From: JBBDYH01 sp040901795
GTDB lineage: Bacteria; Planctomycetota; Planctomycetia; Pirellulales; JALHPA01
Length of the DNA stretch: 64,000 bases
Assembly (NCBI GenBank): GCA_040901795.1
Contig: JBBDYH010000136.1
Location: forward strand, 1 to 64,000
Reading direction: 5' to 3'
Part shown: in pieces, positions 33,881-42,971 of the stretch
Layout: every line of letters starts with the position of its first letter
Position numbering within the stretch: the first letter of the stretch is position 1
Translations under genes and position numbers: made by a program
Notes under the pieces: model-generated
Database searches by the model: none
What the model was told of the DNA's origin: nothing
Seen by the model: the letters and a program-made list of their open reading frames with translations, nothing else

Positions 33881-36109
33881 ATGTCGATTGCTATTGGAGA
33901 CCCGGTCAGCGGCGGAACGGCGCACTCGATTCTTTTTGTGGGGCCCGGCACGGTGCTGGCCCAAGACACCGCCAATTTCACGTGGAATTCGACCGACAAC
34001 ATACTGTTTGTGAATGGCTCGGGCGCCAAGACCGGCAGCTTCATCGCCATGAACACCGGCTCGACGGCAACCAGCAGCACGTCGAACGCCAAAAAGACGG
34101 CTCTTTCGGTAAATTCGATTGGGACCTGGAACGGCACAAACGCGGAGAACCGGGCGATTTTCGCCAGTGCCTCCGGCGGGCCAGCCGACGCCAATTACGC
34201 CGGTTTTTTCAAAGCCGGCGATGTCGTGCTTGAGGATGGCCGCCTGGGCGCGCAAGTGCTTAAACCGAGCGCGCGATTGCACTTGGCAGCGGGCTCGGCC
34301 AGCCCCGGCACGGCCGCGTTCAAGCTGAACGCCGGCGCAAAGCTGACCACGCCGGAAGCCGGCGCGATCGAGTTTGACGGCACGTATGCCTTCATTACGC
34401 GGTCCGACGGCACACGGAGATTGTTGACTAACAATCTTGTCAACGTTGTCGAATTCGGCGCGATCGGCAATGGGACCACGGATGACAGTGCGGCTGTTCG
34501 AGCTGCTATCGATTCGATCGTAGATAGCGGTGGTGCGGTCTATTTTCCCCTACTTCCCCCTGGAGGAGAAGGCTACCGGATAGACTCCTCGATCGCAATT
34601 GAGTCCTACTACCCAATTTTTCTTGTGTCGGACATGTCTTTGGGGAGTGCGGTCCCGCCGTCCGGGTATATTTTCCCCGGTGCAGGCATTACCGACGGCA
34701 TCTTCGTCTGGCGGCGGCCATTGAACGAACCAGGTCCGTTCAACAACGGCGGCGGCGGTATGATTCGCATTACCATATTGGACCCCGGCGACCGCGACTG
34801 GACACTGGATAGTGCGGTCCATCTTGCAGACGCGGCCTACTTTGAAATCCAGGAATGCTATTTCCTGAACCTCAGGGGTCGCGCGCTGCATCTGGGGAAC
34901 ACGGTCCGCTGCCGAGTCAAAGGGGGCCGCATCTATGGCTGCGGCGACAGCGGAAAGCCGGCAATCCACGTGGCTGGAGGTCCAAATAATGAAGCAAACA
35001 ATTTCGGCTTCGCGGGTCTCTACACCGACGGTTTGATCAGCGAATCCAACGGTATTGCGCAAACGACTTACTACACCCACATCAGGATTGAGCCGCTCTG
35101 TAGGGCGTTGATCCGGAACGGACATTTTGAGAACACTCTGGCGGGCGCCGCAGAGCCGTACATTGACGCCGCAGGCGGCTTGCTTGTCCACAGTTGCGCG
35201 TTCAACGCGACTCAAGGTTCGTCGATCATCCTCGGTGACGCCATGACCTTTCCAGGCGCTTTCAAGTCCGAGGTTCGTGGCTCCTCCTTCCGTAACAATC
35301 CAGTTGTTCCGATCATTAAAGTGCAGGCGCAGCAGTGCCAGTTATCCGGATTGCAGCTTCATGGCGACGGCGCCAACGTCGAAAAGGCAATTGAGTTCAC
35401 TTCGGCCGCCGCCAACTCGCGAATCAGCGACACGCAGATGTACTTTTGCGGCAACCTAGACGCCAGCGCCGCCACCTTCGTGCAAATCGACAACATTCAC
35501 GTTCTCGCTTCAGCCACCACGGAAACGCACCAGATCAAAGGCGCGCTCGTGGGGACCGTGACGAATTGCATCATCAACGGCAACAATTTTTCGGCCAGCG
35601 CCAAAGCGATCCTTGCCAATCAGACCAACGTTGAAAACAACGTCGTCTATGGCCTTAACGGCAGCAACTGGACCATGGGTGGGGCTGCCATCGAGAGCAG
35701 CGCCGCCGCCGACATCATCCGCGGCAACCGCTGTGACGCACTCAACGGCGGCAAAGCGTTCAAATGGACGGCGGGCGCGGTGGCGGGCGGAAACTACGGC
35801 TACCCGACCACCGCCGTCGCCGACGCCAGCGGCAATGTCACGCTGGATTCTGAACGGGGCAAGATCACCACGGATTCCCTGACCACCGGCAACGGATTGG
35901 AATTCACCATCACGCTGACCAACAGCCTGATCGCGGCTGGCAGCAGCGTGTTTGTCAAGGTCCAACCTGCGGCCACCGGATCCAATACCAAATGGCCGAT
36001 CGTCCTGCGCGTCAACGAATTCGCGGGAGGTTGTTCGATTATCGGCACCAATGTCTCCGGCGCGGCGCTGGACGGCAAAGTGGTGATCAGCTTTGAAGTT
36101 GTGAACTGA
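33881..36109 (+). CDS. Right-handed beta-helix (pectate-lyase-3 type) protein with phage-fibre-like N-terminus
   Basis: This 742-residue protein starts MSIAIGDPVSGGTAHSILFV, with GGAGG nearby upstream. About residues 1-185 (DNILFVNGSGAKTG, ARLHLAAGSASPGTAAFKL, EAGAIEFDGTYAFITRSDGTRR) look like the collar or shaft of phage tail fibres. From about 188, VVEFGAIGNGTTDDSAAVRAAIDSI opens a Pectate_lyase_3-type beta helix to about 660. The last 75 residues (EFTITLTNSLIAAGSSVFVK...) form a compact beta cap, which is duplicated as a loose fragment downstream. No signal peptide is seen. It could bind or cut a polysaccharide, as tail spikes do, but catalytic residues cannot be named. No other phage genes lie nearby. 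Confidence 0.75.
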   Translation: MSIAIGDPVSGGTAHSILFVGPGTVLAQDTANFTWNSTDNILFVNGSGAKTGSFIAMNTGSTATSSTSNAKKTALSVNSIGTWNGTNAENRAIFASASGGPADANYAGFFKAGDVVLEDGRLGAQVLKPSARLHLAAGSASPGTAAFKLNAGAKLTTPEAGAIEFDGTYAFITRSDGTRRLLTNNLVNVVEFGAIGNGTTDDSAAVRAAIDSIVDSGGAVYFPLLPPGGEGYRIDSSIAIESYYPIFLVSDMSLGSAVPPSGYIFPGAGITDGIFVWRRPLNEPGPFNNGGGGMIRITILDPGDRDWTLDSAVHLADAAYFEIQECYFLNLRGRALHLGNTVRCRVKGGRIYGCGDSGKPAIHVAGGPNNEANNFGFAGLYTDGLISESNGIAQTTYYTHIRIEPLCRALIRNGHFENTLAGAAEPYIDAAGGLLVHSCAFNATQGSSIILGDAMTFPGAFKSEVRGSSFRNNPVVPIIKVQAQQCQLSGLQLHGDGANVEKAIEFTSAAANSRISDTQMYFCGNLDASAATFVQIDNIHVLASATTETHQIKGALVGTVTNCIINGNNFSASAKAILANQTNVENNVVYGLNGSNWTMGGAAIESSAAADIIRGNRCDALNGGKAFKWTAGAVAGGNYGYPTTAVADASGNVTLDSERGKITTDSLTTGNGLEFTITLTNSLIAAGSSVFVKVQPAATGSNTKWPIVLRVNEFAGGCSIIGTNVSGAALDGKVVISFEVVN

Positions 36110-37464
36110 TAACACCTGGGGCGTTTGTTTCATCCGCTCGGAGTCGCAGCCATGAGGACAACTGCCAAGAGAAGTGAGCAACTCGACGAGTACAGCACTT
36201 GCGGTGCGGCTTCCGGTCGACAAGGAATGAGTCCTGTCGCTCGAACAGTTGGAAGCGGCAACTCAATCTCTTTTGTCCCCACAGTGATTGGGGCCGCCTT
36301 GCGGATATCGCTGATGGCCAGCATCAGTTGTGGCTTGGGGACTTCGTGGGTGTACGCTCAAGCAACCTTTACTCCCCTGGGTTTCTTTGGCGGTACGACC
36401 AGCCAGGCTTACGATGTTTCCGCGGATGGCTCGGTCGTGGTTGGCACGGTCCGCAATGTCAGCAATGGAATCAACAGAGTCTTTCATTGGACTGCCGGCC
36501 AATCGCTATTGAACGGAAACGGCGATTTTCCGGTAGCGGTATCCGCCGACGGCCGCGTGGTCGTAGGCACGCATTTAACACCTACGTTTTCCCTCGAGGC
36601 GTTTCGCTGGACGGTTGGCGGCAGCTTTGAGACGCTCGGCCTTCTCCCCGGGGCGGGTTCGACGAGAAGCGACGCCTTCGATGTCTCTGCGGACGGGAGC
36701 GTAGTCGTTGGCGTGGGGAGTATCGGTGTCAATCGTGAGGCGTTTCGCTGGACTTCAGAAACAGGTTTTGTCACGCTGGGCGATCTGCCAGGTGGCCCGG
36801 TTGATAGCGGAGCGTTCGGCATCTCCGCCGACGGCCGCGTTGTTGTCGGACAGGGAAACATTGCCACGGCCAGTCAAGGATTTCGCTGGACCGAGGAAAC
36901 AGGCATTGTCGGCATTCCTTTTCCGCCTGGCGGGAATTCCGGCATCGCGCGGCGTGTTTCGGTGGACGGCTCGGTGGTTGTCGGCGTCAGCGCGTTTCCA
37001 CAACCCGGCGGAGGTTCGGCGTTCGAAGCCTTCCGCTGGACCGAGTCGGAAGGGATGATCGGTTTAGGCGACCTGCCCGGCGGGCTAATCTTCAGTGACG
37101 CGAAGGATGTTTCGCAGGATGGGTCTGTGATTGTCGGCGTCAGCAACACGCCTCGCGAGGACGGTGTCCCCCTTGACGCCGCGTTCTATTGGACTGAGCA
37201 ATTGGGCATGATCAACCTCCGCGACGCCTTGATTGCCGGAGGCGCCACCGGCCTCGAGGGTTGGTGGCTATTCGAGGCGCGCGGCGTCTCGGCCGATGGT
37301 CTCACTGTCGCCGGCTGGGGACGGCACGACGGCCGCATGGAAGCCTTTGTCGCCACGGTCCCCGAACCGTCAACGGTGGTTCTGACCATGATGGGAGCGG
37401 TGGGCGCGATGGTTTTCTTCTATTTCAATGCCAGGCGCTACCCCGTGAAAACGTGAAGACCGGA
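35886..37464. repeat. Tandem duplication, copy A (1,579 bp)
   Basis: Copy A holds the last 220 bp of the beta-helix gene and the first HAF/PEP-CTERM gene. Copy B starts 1,579 bp further on; the shift is constant (36111 vs 37690, gene starts and stops alike), so there are no net indels. The shared ACCGGCAACGGATTGGA marks the joint. Confidence 0.92.
36152..37456 (+). CDS. HAF-repeat exported protein with PEP-CTERM sorting signal (copy A)
   Basis: This 434-residue protein begins MRTTAKRSEQLDEYS, with CGGAG about 9 nt upstream; the frame opens further back at 36125. A long N-region ends in a hydrophobic segment (ALRISLMASISCGLGTSWVYAQA), probably the signal peptide. About eight HAF-type repeats follow (AYDVSADGSVVVGT...AFRWT...LGDLPGG). 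The C-terminus is VPEPSTVVLTMMGAVGAMVFFYFNARR, a PEP-CTERM signal for exosortase-mediated sorting. Likely a surface or matrix protein with a propeller-like fold. Its paralogue at 37731 has the same length. Confidence 0.87.
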   Translation: MRTTAKRSEQLDEYSTCGAASGRQGMSPVARTVGSGNSISFVPTVIGAALRISLMASISCGLGTSWVYAQATFTPLGFFGGTTSQAYDVSADGSVVVGTVRNVSNGINRVFHWTAGQSLLNGNGDFPVAVSADGRVVVGTHLTPTFSLEAFRWTVGGSFETLGLLPGAGSTRSDAFDVSADGSVVVGVGSIGVNREAFRWTSETGFVTLGDLPGGPVDSGAFGISADGRVVVGQGNIATASQGFRWTEETGIVGIPFPPGGNSGIARRVSVDGSVVVGVSAFPQPGGGSAFEAFRWTESEGMIGLGDLPGGLIFSDAKDVSQDGSVIVGVSNTPREDGVPLDAAFYWTEQLGMINLRDALIAGGATGLEGWWLFEARGVSADGLTVAGWGRHDGRMEAFVATVPEPSTVVLTMMGAVGAMVFFYFNARRYPVKT

Positions 37465-37465
37465 C

Positions 37466-37688
37466 CGGCAACGGATTGGAGTTCACCATTACGCTGACCA
37501 ACAGCCTGATCGCCGCCGGCAGCAGCGTATTTGTCAAGGTCCAACCTGCGGCCACCGGATCCAATACCAAATGGCCGATCGTCCTGCGCGTCAACGAATT
37601 CGCGGGAGGTTGTTCGATTATCGGCACGAATCTGTCGGGCGCAGCCTTGGACGGCAAAGTCGTGATCAGCTTTGAGGTTGTGAACTGA
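37466..37688 (+). pseudogene. Orphan C-terminal cap of the beta-helix protein
   Basis: Codons from 37476 give 70 residues, EFTITLTNSLIAAGSSVFVK through to DGKVVISFEVVN, almost identical to the end of the 742-residue protein. It arose from the tandem duplication and lacks the rest of the gene. It has an ATG only because GGAATTC changed to GGAGTTC nearby (TTG GAA to ATT GGA shift in reading context cannot be excluded), and no Shine-Dalgarno is evident. Most likely a remnant, though the frame is still open. Confidence 0.75.
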
Positions 37689-37730
37689 TAACACCTGGGG
37701 CGTTTGTTTCATCCGCGCGGAGTCGTAGCC

Positions 37731-39035
37731 ATGAGGACAACTGCCAAGAGAAGAGAGCAACTTGGAGTGTGCGGCGCAATGCGTGCCGCTTGCGGTCGAA
37801 AACGAATCCATCGTGTGGACCAAACGGTTGAAGGTGGAAGATCACTCGCTTATGTGCCCAGGATGATGTGGGCCGTCTTGCGAATATCGCTGCTGGCCTG
37901 CGTCATGTGGGGCTCGGGAACTTCGTGGGTCTACGCTCAGGCGACCTTTACTCCCTTGGGTTTCTTTGGCGGTACGGACAGCCGGGCTTACGATGTTTCC
38001 GCGGATGGCTCAGTCGTGGTCGGCACGGTCCTGAATCTCAACAATAGCACCAGGCGGGTCTTTCATTGGACTGCCGGCCAATCGCTGTTGAACGGAAACG
38101 GCGATTTTCCGGTAGCCGTATCTGCTGACGGCCGCGTAGTCGTAGGCACGCATTTAACACCTACGTTTTCCATCGAGGCGTTTCGCTGGACGGTTGGCGG
38201 CAGCTTTGAATCCCTCGGCGTTCTCCCCGGGGCGGGTTCGACGAGAAGCGACGCGTTCGATGTCTCCGCCGACGGGACCGTAGTCGTTGGCGGTGGGGGT
38301 ATCGGTGTCAATCGTGAGGCATTTCGCTGGACCGCGGAAACCGGAATGGTCTCGCTGGGCGACCTGCCAGGTGGCCCGGTTGATGGCGGAGCGTTCGGCG
38401 TCTCGGCCGACGGCAATGTCGTAGTCGGCCAAGGACACACTGCTACCACCGGTCAGGCATTTCGCTGGACGGCGGAAACGGGCATGGTCGGCATCCCCTT
38501 TCCTCCTGGAGGGAACTCCGGCCTCGCGCGCCGAGTCTCCGCGGACGGCTCGGTGGTTGTCGGCGCCAGCGCGTTTCCACAACCGGGTGGAGGTTCGGCG
38601 TTCGAAGCCTTCCGCTGGACCGAGTCGGAAGGGATGATCGGTTTAGGCGACCTGCCCGGCGGGCTAATCTTCAGTGACGCGAAGGATGTTTCGCAGGATG
38701 GGTCTGTGATTGTCGGCGTCAGCAACACGCCTCGCGAGGACGGTGTCCCCCTTGACGCCGCGTTCTATTGGACTGAGCAATTGGGCATGATCAACCTCCG
38801 CGACGCCTTGATTGCCGGAGGCGCCACCGGCCTCGAGGGTTGGTGGCTATTCGAGGCGCGCGGCGTCTCGGCCGATGGTCTCACTGTCGCCGGCTGGGGA
38901 CGGCACGACGGCCGCATGGAAGCCTTTGTCGCCACGGTCCCCGAACCGTCAACGGTGGTTCTGACCATGATGGGAGCGGTGGGCGCGATGGTTTTCTTCT
39001 ATTTCAATGCCAGGCGCTACCCCGTGAAAACGTGA
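37731..39035 (+). CDS. HAF-repeat exported protein with PEP-CTERM sorting signal (copy B)
   Basis: This 434-residue paralogue of the gene at 36152 begins MRTTAKRREQLGVCGAMRAA. The first 60-65 residues differ strongly from copy A (for example RMMWAVLRISLLACVMWGSG), yet keep the basic-then-hydrophobic export profile and the GTSWVYAQATFTPLGFFGGT junction. The repeats from about residue 75 are close to those of copy A, and the last roughly 150 residues, including the VPEPSTVVLTMMGAVGAM sorting signal, are the same. Both copies keep open frames, so both are probably expressed. Function as for copy A. Confidence 0.87.
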   Translation: MRTTAKRREQLGVCGAMRAACGRKRIHRVDQTVEGGRSLAYVPRMMWAVLRISLLACVMWGSGTSWVYAQATFTPLGFFGGTDSRAYDVSADGSVVVGTVLNLNNSTRRVFHWTAGQSLLNGNGDFPVAVSADGRVVVGTHLTPTFSIEAFRWTVGGSFESLGVLPGAGSTRSDAFDVSADGTVVVGGGGIGVNREAFRWTAETGMVSLGDLPGGPVDGGAFGVSADGNVVVGQGHTATTGQAFRWTAETGMVGIPFPPGGNSGLARRVSADGSVVVGASAFPQPGGGSAFEAFRWTESEGMIGLGDLPGGLIFSDAKDVSQDGSVIVGVSNTPREDGVPLDAAFYWTEQLGMINLRDALIAGGATGLEGWWLFEARGVSADGLTVAGWGRHDGRMEAFVATVPEPSTVVLTMMGAVGAMVFFYFNARRYPVKT

Positions 39036-39043
39036 AGACCGGA

Positions 39044-39476
39044 CCTAGTATCACCGTGAAAGGAGTCACCCCCGGCCCTTGTGGCGAGTACAAGGCCGCG
39101 AGCTACGGTGGTTTTGCTAGGGATTCTTAAAACGACCGATCATTGGCGAAAAAAGCCTCACAAGGAGGAATAACTTCGCTGCGGTAGTGCGAAATCTGGC
39201 CGGGAGGGATTCTCGGGGCGGCTTACAGAACTCCTTATTCTTTGCCCCATGAACTCATGCCGTGTTCGACCCGCGTTTGTCGCTTCCAGTTTGGCCAACA
39301 CGGTTGCATGCGTATGATTCCATAAGCCCTAAGCGCTGGCTTCGTCTTTGCTTGCGTCGAAAACCAGTGCGGATATGCTAAAGATAGGGAAGGATCCCGA
39401 GCCGCGCGGCGTCGGGAACGTTCGTTCCATCGGCCGGGCGACGGTTCGCTCGCACACGTAGGTCCGCTACTCGTCG
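39044..39476. other. Intergenic region before the cyclase-fold genes
   Basis: No gene. There is an orphan AAGGAGG at about 39160-39166 with no start codon in range. A possible plus-strand promoter is TTGCGT (39352-39357) and TATGCT (39374-39379) with 16 bp between, about 90 bp before the next start. Confidence 0.4.
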
Positions 39477-41144
39477 ATGGCCACGACTCCCTCCAACCTG
39501 CCCGCCGAACAGGAGCCGACTTCCTCGGTGCCTGTGGGCAAGCCCCCGGTGTCGCCGCCTGCTCATCATATCAATGGCAAACCGCCGGCACTTCCGGCCG
39601 CAAGGACAGGGGCCGCCGCTGACGCCTCGCCCCTCACACCTCACGCCTCACCCCTAACTCCCACGACCGCAGCCGCCTGGGTCCGCATGGCCCCGAGCTG
39701 GCTGGCGAGCATGATCTTCCACATCATCGTATTGCTGGTGATGGCGGTCTGGATCGATGAGATCCGCAACGACAGCCGCGTCGCAATCACCGCTTCGGCC
39801 AGCGAGCGCGTCGATCTGGAAGAGCTGACCAGCGAGGACATCCAGCCGCTCGATGTTACCGCGCTCGATTCTTCCGAGATGCCGCAATCGGCCGAGGACA
39901 TTGTCTTTGCTCCCAGCGAAAGCTTCTCGGAATCGCTCACCGACGAACTGGCCGCCAACACCGCGATCGAGCTGAATCTCGATAGCGGCGAATTGGTCGG
40001 TCCCAGTGTCCTCACGCAATCGATTTCGCAAGGCCTCGGCGAATCGTTGTCCGGCATTCGCGCCGGCCCCAACAAGAGCGAGGCCATCCGCAAGGGAGGC
40101 GGCAACGCCGCCAGCGAAGCCGCCGTCGCCGCCGCCCTCAAGTGGCTCGCCAGTCAGCAGATGTCCGATGGAGGCTGGACGTTCGACCTGCGGCGAACGC
40201 CAAATCCGAATAAGAATCCAGGCGAGCCTCAAGTTGAAGATGCCCGCAACGCCGCCACGGCCTTGGCACTTTTGCCATTCTTGGGCGCCGGCCATACGCC
40301 AAAAGAGGGAAGATATGCGCCAGTGGTTCGCAAAGGACTATTGTTTCTCAGTCGATCAGCAAAACCGGAAAACACGCGATTTGGGCCAGGCGCGAGTTGG
40401 GTCGATCCTGGTCGCGGAGTGATGTACTCGCATGGCATGGCGTCGATCGCCGTCTGCGAGGCGTATGCGATGACCAAAGACAAGTCGCTGCTGCCCTATG
40501 CGCAGGCATCGGTCAATCTTATCGCCGCCGCTCAATGTGCCGATGGGGGTTGGCGTTATCAGCCGAACGACCCCACGGGCGGAGACACGTCGGTTGTGGG
40601 TTGGCAACTTATGGCGCTCAAGAGTGCCAGCATGGGGTATCACTTGGAAGTTCCCAGGCAGACACTCATCCGCGCTTATGCGTTCCTTGATCGTGTTCAG
40701 ATCGACGATGGCGCCGCCTACCGATACATGATCGGCCGTCCGCAACAATCGAGCGCCACAACCGCGATTGGGTTGCTCTGTCGGATGTACCTGGGTTGGA
40801 AGAAGGAGCGTCCGGGGCTTCAACGAGGCGTTGAACAACTTTCAAAGCGCGGACCCTCGACTGGCAAACAGGCCGACATGTACTACAACTACTATGCCAC
40901 GCAGGTGATGCGGCATTGGGAAGGGGAGGAGTGGGAGAAGTGGAACGAGGTGATGCGCGACTTCCTAATTGAGTCTCAGGCAAAAAAAGGCGCCGAAACC
41001 GGAAGTTGGCACTTCGATGAGAACCATGGCAATATTGGCGGTCGGCTCTACACCACCTCGATGGCCACGATGACCCTCGAGGTCTATTATCGCCACTTGC
41101 CTCTCTATCAAAAGTCGAGCACCGAAGCGGAATTCAAGCCGTAA
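39477..41144 (+). CDS. Membrane-anchored squalene-cyclase/prenyltransferase-fold protein (first of two)
   Basis: This 555-residue protein has a Pro/Ala-rich cytoplasmic start (residues 1-75), one membrane span (MIFHIIVLLVMAVWI, about 79-94), an acidic linker (about 95-195), and then an alpha/alpha-toroid domain from about 200. The domain carries QW-like repeats: ASQQMSDGGWTFDL, AAQCADGGWRYQ, ESQAKKGAETGSWHFD, as in squalene cyclases and prenyltransferases. The DxDD or DCTAE acid motif of true cyclases is not seen, so cyclisation is unlikely. Outside-facing toroid domains in planctomycetes are of unknown role. The next gene is a paralogue on the same strand, 160 bp away. Confidence 0.82.
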   Translation: MATTPSNLPAEQEPTSSVPVGKPPVSPPAHHINGKPPALPAARTGAAADASPLTPHASPLTPTTAAAWVRMAPSWLASMIFHIIVLLVMAVWIDEIRNDSRVAITASASERVDLEELTSEDIQPLDVTALDSSEMPQSAEDIVFAPSESFSESLTDELAANTAIELNLDSGELVGPSVLTQSISQGLGESLSGIRAGPNKSEAIRKGGGNAASEAAVAAALKWLASQQMSDGGWTFDLRRTPNPNKNPGEPQVEDARNAATALALLPFLGAGHTPKEGRYAPVVRKGLLFLSRSAKPENTRFGPGASWVDPGRGVMYSHGMASIAVCEAYAMTKDKSLLPYAQASVNLIAAAQCADGGWRYQPNDPTGGDTSVVGWQLMALKSASMGYHLEVPRQTLIRAYAFLDRVQIDDGAAYRYMIGRPQQSSATTAIGLLCRMYLGWKKERPGLQRGVEQLSKRGPSTGKQADMYYNYYATQVMRHWEGEEWEKWNEVMRDFLIESQAKKGAETGSWHFDENHGNIGGRLYTTSMATMTLEVYYRHLPLYQKSSTEAEFKP

Positions 41145-41305
41145 CATCAGCCTTCAACCCAGGGCTGCGCCGCCGTAGCGGCGGCCTTCGCCCTGGGCTA
41201 TCGAGTTTCGGGCCGACAGCCCGACAAGCTATAATTGACATATTCACCTCTGACGTCCCATCTTCCAGGCTCCGGCGATCCGCCCGTTTCAGTTGGCCGA
41301 TTTCC

Positions 41306-42877
41306 ATGTCCAGCGATGCGCCGGTGCAATTTGAGCCACCCGTTGACCGTGACAGTGTTCTCTCATCGGCGGCGCCGCAAGCCATCGACGAACCGTGCGC
41401 CTCTCCGTCAGGTCCCCGCCGCTGGCTTCGCTGGCCGCAGACACCGCGAGAGCGCGGGCACTTCAGCTTCCGCGCGAGTATTGTATGCCATGCCCTGGCG
41501 ATGATCGCGCTGGCACTCTACAGCGAACCCACCCAACGTCCCGCGGCCGATCTGGACTTGATCACTGGCTGGCAGGCGCACGGTGAACTCGAAGACGCCC
41601 TAGGCGCCGCGTCGGCTGAGATCGTCTTGCCATTCGCCGAAGCGACGCAAGCCGAAAGTCCTGAACCCGCGACTGCCAGCGACGTGTCCAGCACTTCGGT
41701 CTCGGTTCCGCAAATCGATCTAACGACACCCGCCGAGCGACTCTTGCCCCGCGCCGCGCCGAGCGACGCAATGGCATCAGGCCTGACCACGGCACGTCTC
41801 CCGTTACTGGCCGGCGTCCCCCGTGGCGGCGGACTCGAAGGCCGCGGCCGCCGAGGAGAACTGGCATTCGAACAGGGCGCCACTCCCGAGAGCGAAGCCG
41901 CGGTCGAGCGCGGTTTGAAATGGCTCCTCGCTCATCAGTTCAGAGACGGAAGCTGGCATTTCGATCACACGCTCGAGGGCGGCCCGTGCAATGGCTACTG
42001 CCGCCACCCCGGCACAAACGGCTCATCGACTGGCGCCACCGCCATGGCGCTGTTGGCCTTCTATGGAGCCGGCTACACGCACCATAAAGGTCCGTATCAA
42101 CAAGAACTCAACCGCGGCCTGTACTATCTCGGCAGCCGCATGCTCCTCACGCCTAACGGAGGCGACCTGCAAGAAGGGACCATGTATGCACAAGGTCTCT
42201 CGGCGATCGCGCTGTGCGAGGCCTACGCGATGTCCGGCGACGAGAATCTGCGACCGTTCGCCGAGCACGCCATCCGCTTCATCCTGTATGCCCAGGACAA
42301 AAAAGGAGGCGGCTGGCGCTACACGCCCGGTGAGCCAGGCGACACGACCATGCACGGCTGGCAGCTCATGGCCCTCAAAAGCGCGACGCTGGCCGGCATC
42401 TCGGTCCCTTCGCCGACCTGGCAACTAGCGAGCGAGTTTCTCGACCGCGTGCAGGCCGACGACGGTGCAGCCTATGGCTACCGCACGCCGCAACGCCTGC
42501 AAACGACTTCTGCGGTAGGCCTTTTGTGCCGGATGTATCTGGGTTGGGACCGCCAGCGCGAGGCGCTCCTGCGCGGTGTGTCGCGTCTCGACAAGATCGG
42601 ACCCTCGCCCACGAATATGTATTACAACTACTACGCCACCCAGGTCGTGCATCACTATGGCGGTGAGCCGTGGCAGCGCTGGAACGCCAAACTGCGCGAG
42701 CACCTGATCGCCACGCAAGCTAGCGTGGGCCACGAATCGGGAAGCTGGCGCTTCGACGATCAGCACGGCAACGTCGGCGGGCGGCTCTATAACACTGCGA
42801 TGTCCGTCATGACGCTGGAGGTCTACTACCGCTACCTGCCGCTTTACGGCGACCGCGCCGTAACGGAGTCGTTTTGA
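41306..42877 (+). CDS. Membrane-anchored squalene-cyclase/prenyltransferase-fold protein (second of two)
   Basis: This 523-residue paralogue of the previous gene has the same plan: a cytoplasmic head with RWPQTPRERGHFSFRASIVCH, a membrane span (ASIVCHALAMIALALYS, about 53-70), an acidic/Ser-rich linker and a toroid domain from about residue 190. QW-like repeats are LAHQFRDGSWHFD, YAQDKKGGGWRYTPG and THESGSWRFD-like HESGSWRFD. Shared blocks with the first copy include MYAQGLSAIALCEAYAMS, GWQLMALKSATL, LLCRMYLGW and MYYNYYATQV. No cyclase acid motif. A tandem duplication older than the HAF one; the genes are probably cotranscribed. Confidence 0.82.
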   Translation: MSSDAPVQFEPPVDRDSVLSSAAPQAIDEPCASPSGPRRWLRWPQTPRERGHFSFRASIVCHALAMIALALYSEPTQRPAADLDLITGWQAHGELEDALGAASAEIVLPFAEATQAESPEPATASDVSSTSVSVPQIDLTTPAERLLPRAAPSDAMASGLTTARLPLLAGVPRGGGLEGRGRRGELAFEQGATPESEAAVERGLKWLLAHQFRDGSWHFDHTLEGGPCNGYCRHPGTNGSSTGATAMALLAFYGAGYTHHKGPYQQELNRGLYYLGSRMLLTPNGGDLQEGTMYAQGLSAIALCEAYAMSGDENLRPFAEHAIRFILYAQDKKGGGWRYTPGEPGDTTMHGWQLMALKSATLAGISVPSPTWQLASEFLDRVQADDGAAYGYRTPQRLQTTSAVGLLCRMYLGWDRQREALLRGVSRLDKIGPSPTNMYYNYYATQVVHHYGGEPWQRWNAKLREHLIATQASVGHESGSWRFDDQHGNVGGRLYNTAMSVMTLEVYYRYLPLYGDRAVTESF

Positions 42878-42971
42878 AATGTGGTCCGACCTTGACCCCC
42901 AGGCCGGCCCATCGAAAATGAAAGCTTCCGACGTCTTCAATTGCTTCGCTCTCAATCTAAGGACTCCTCTA

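Larger units (their letters stand above)
37465..39043. repeat. Tandem duplication, copy B (1,579 bp)
   Basis: Second copy of the unit at 35886-37464. By eye the two are about 95% alike in the beta-helix end, about 65% in the 5' part of the HAF gene, about 88% in the middle, and appear identical over the last roughly 450 bp. The right end is at GAAGACCGGACC, after which the sequences differ. Confidence 0.9.

Noticed and set aside
37466..37688. Independent functional gene
   Set aside because: It is an exact product of the tandem duplication, lacking a ribosome site; kept as a fragment.
33881..39043. A second prophage
   Set aside because: Only the beta-helix protein looks phage-like; there is no capsid, terminase, integrase or att duplication around it.
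39477..42877. Hopanoid or terpene cyclase activity
   Set aside because: QW-like repeats are present, but the catalytic acid motif is not, and a membrane anchor places the domain outside the cytoplasm.
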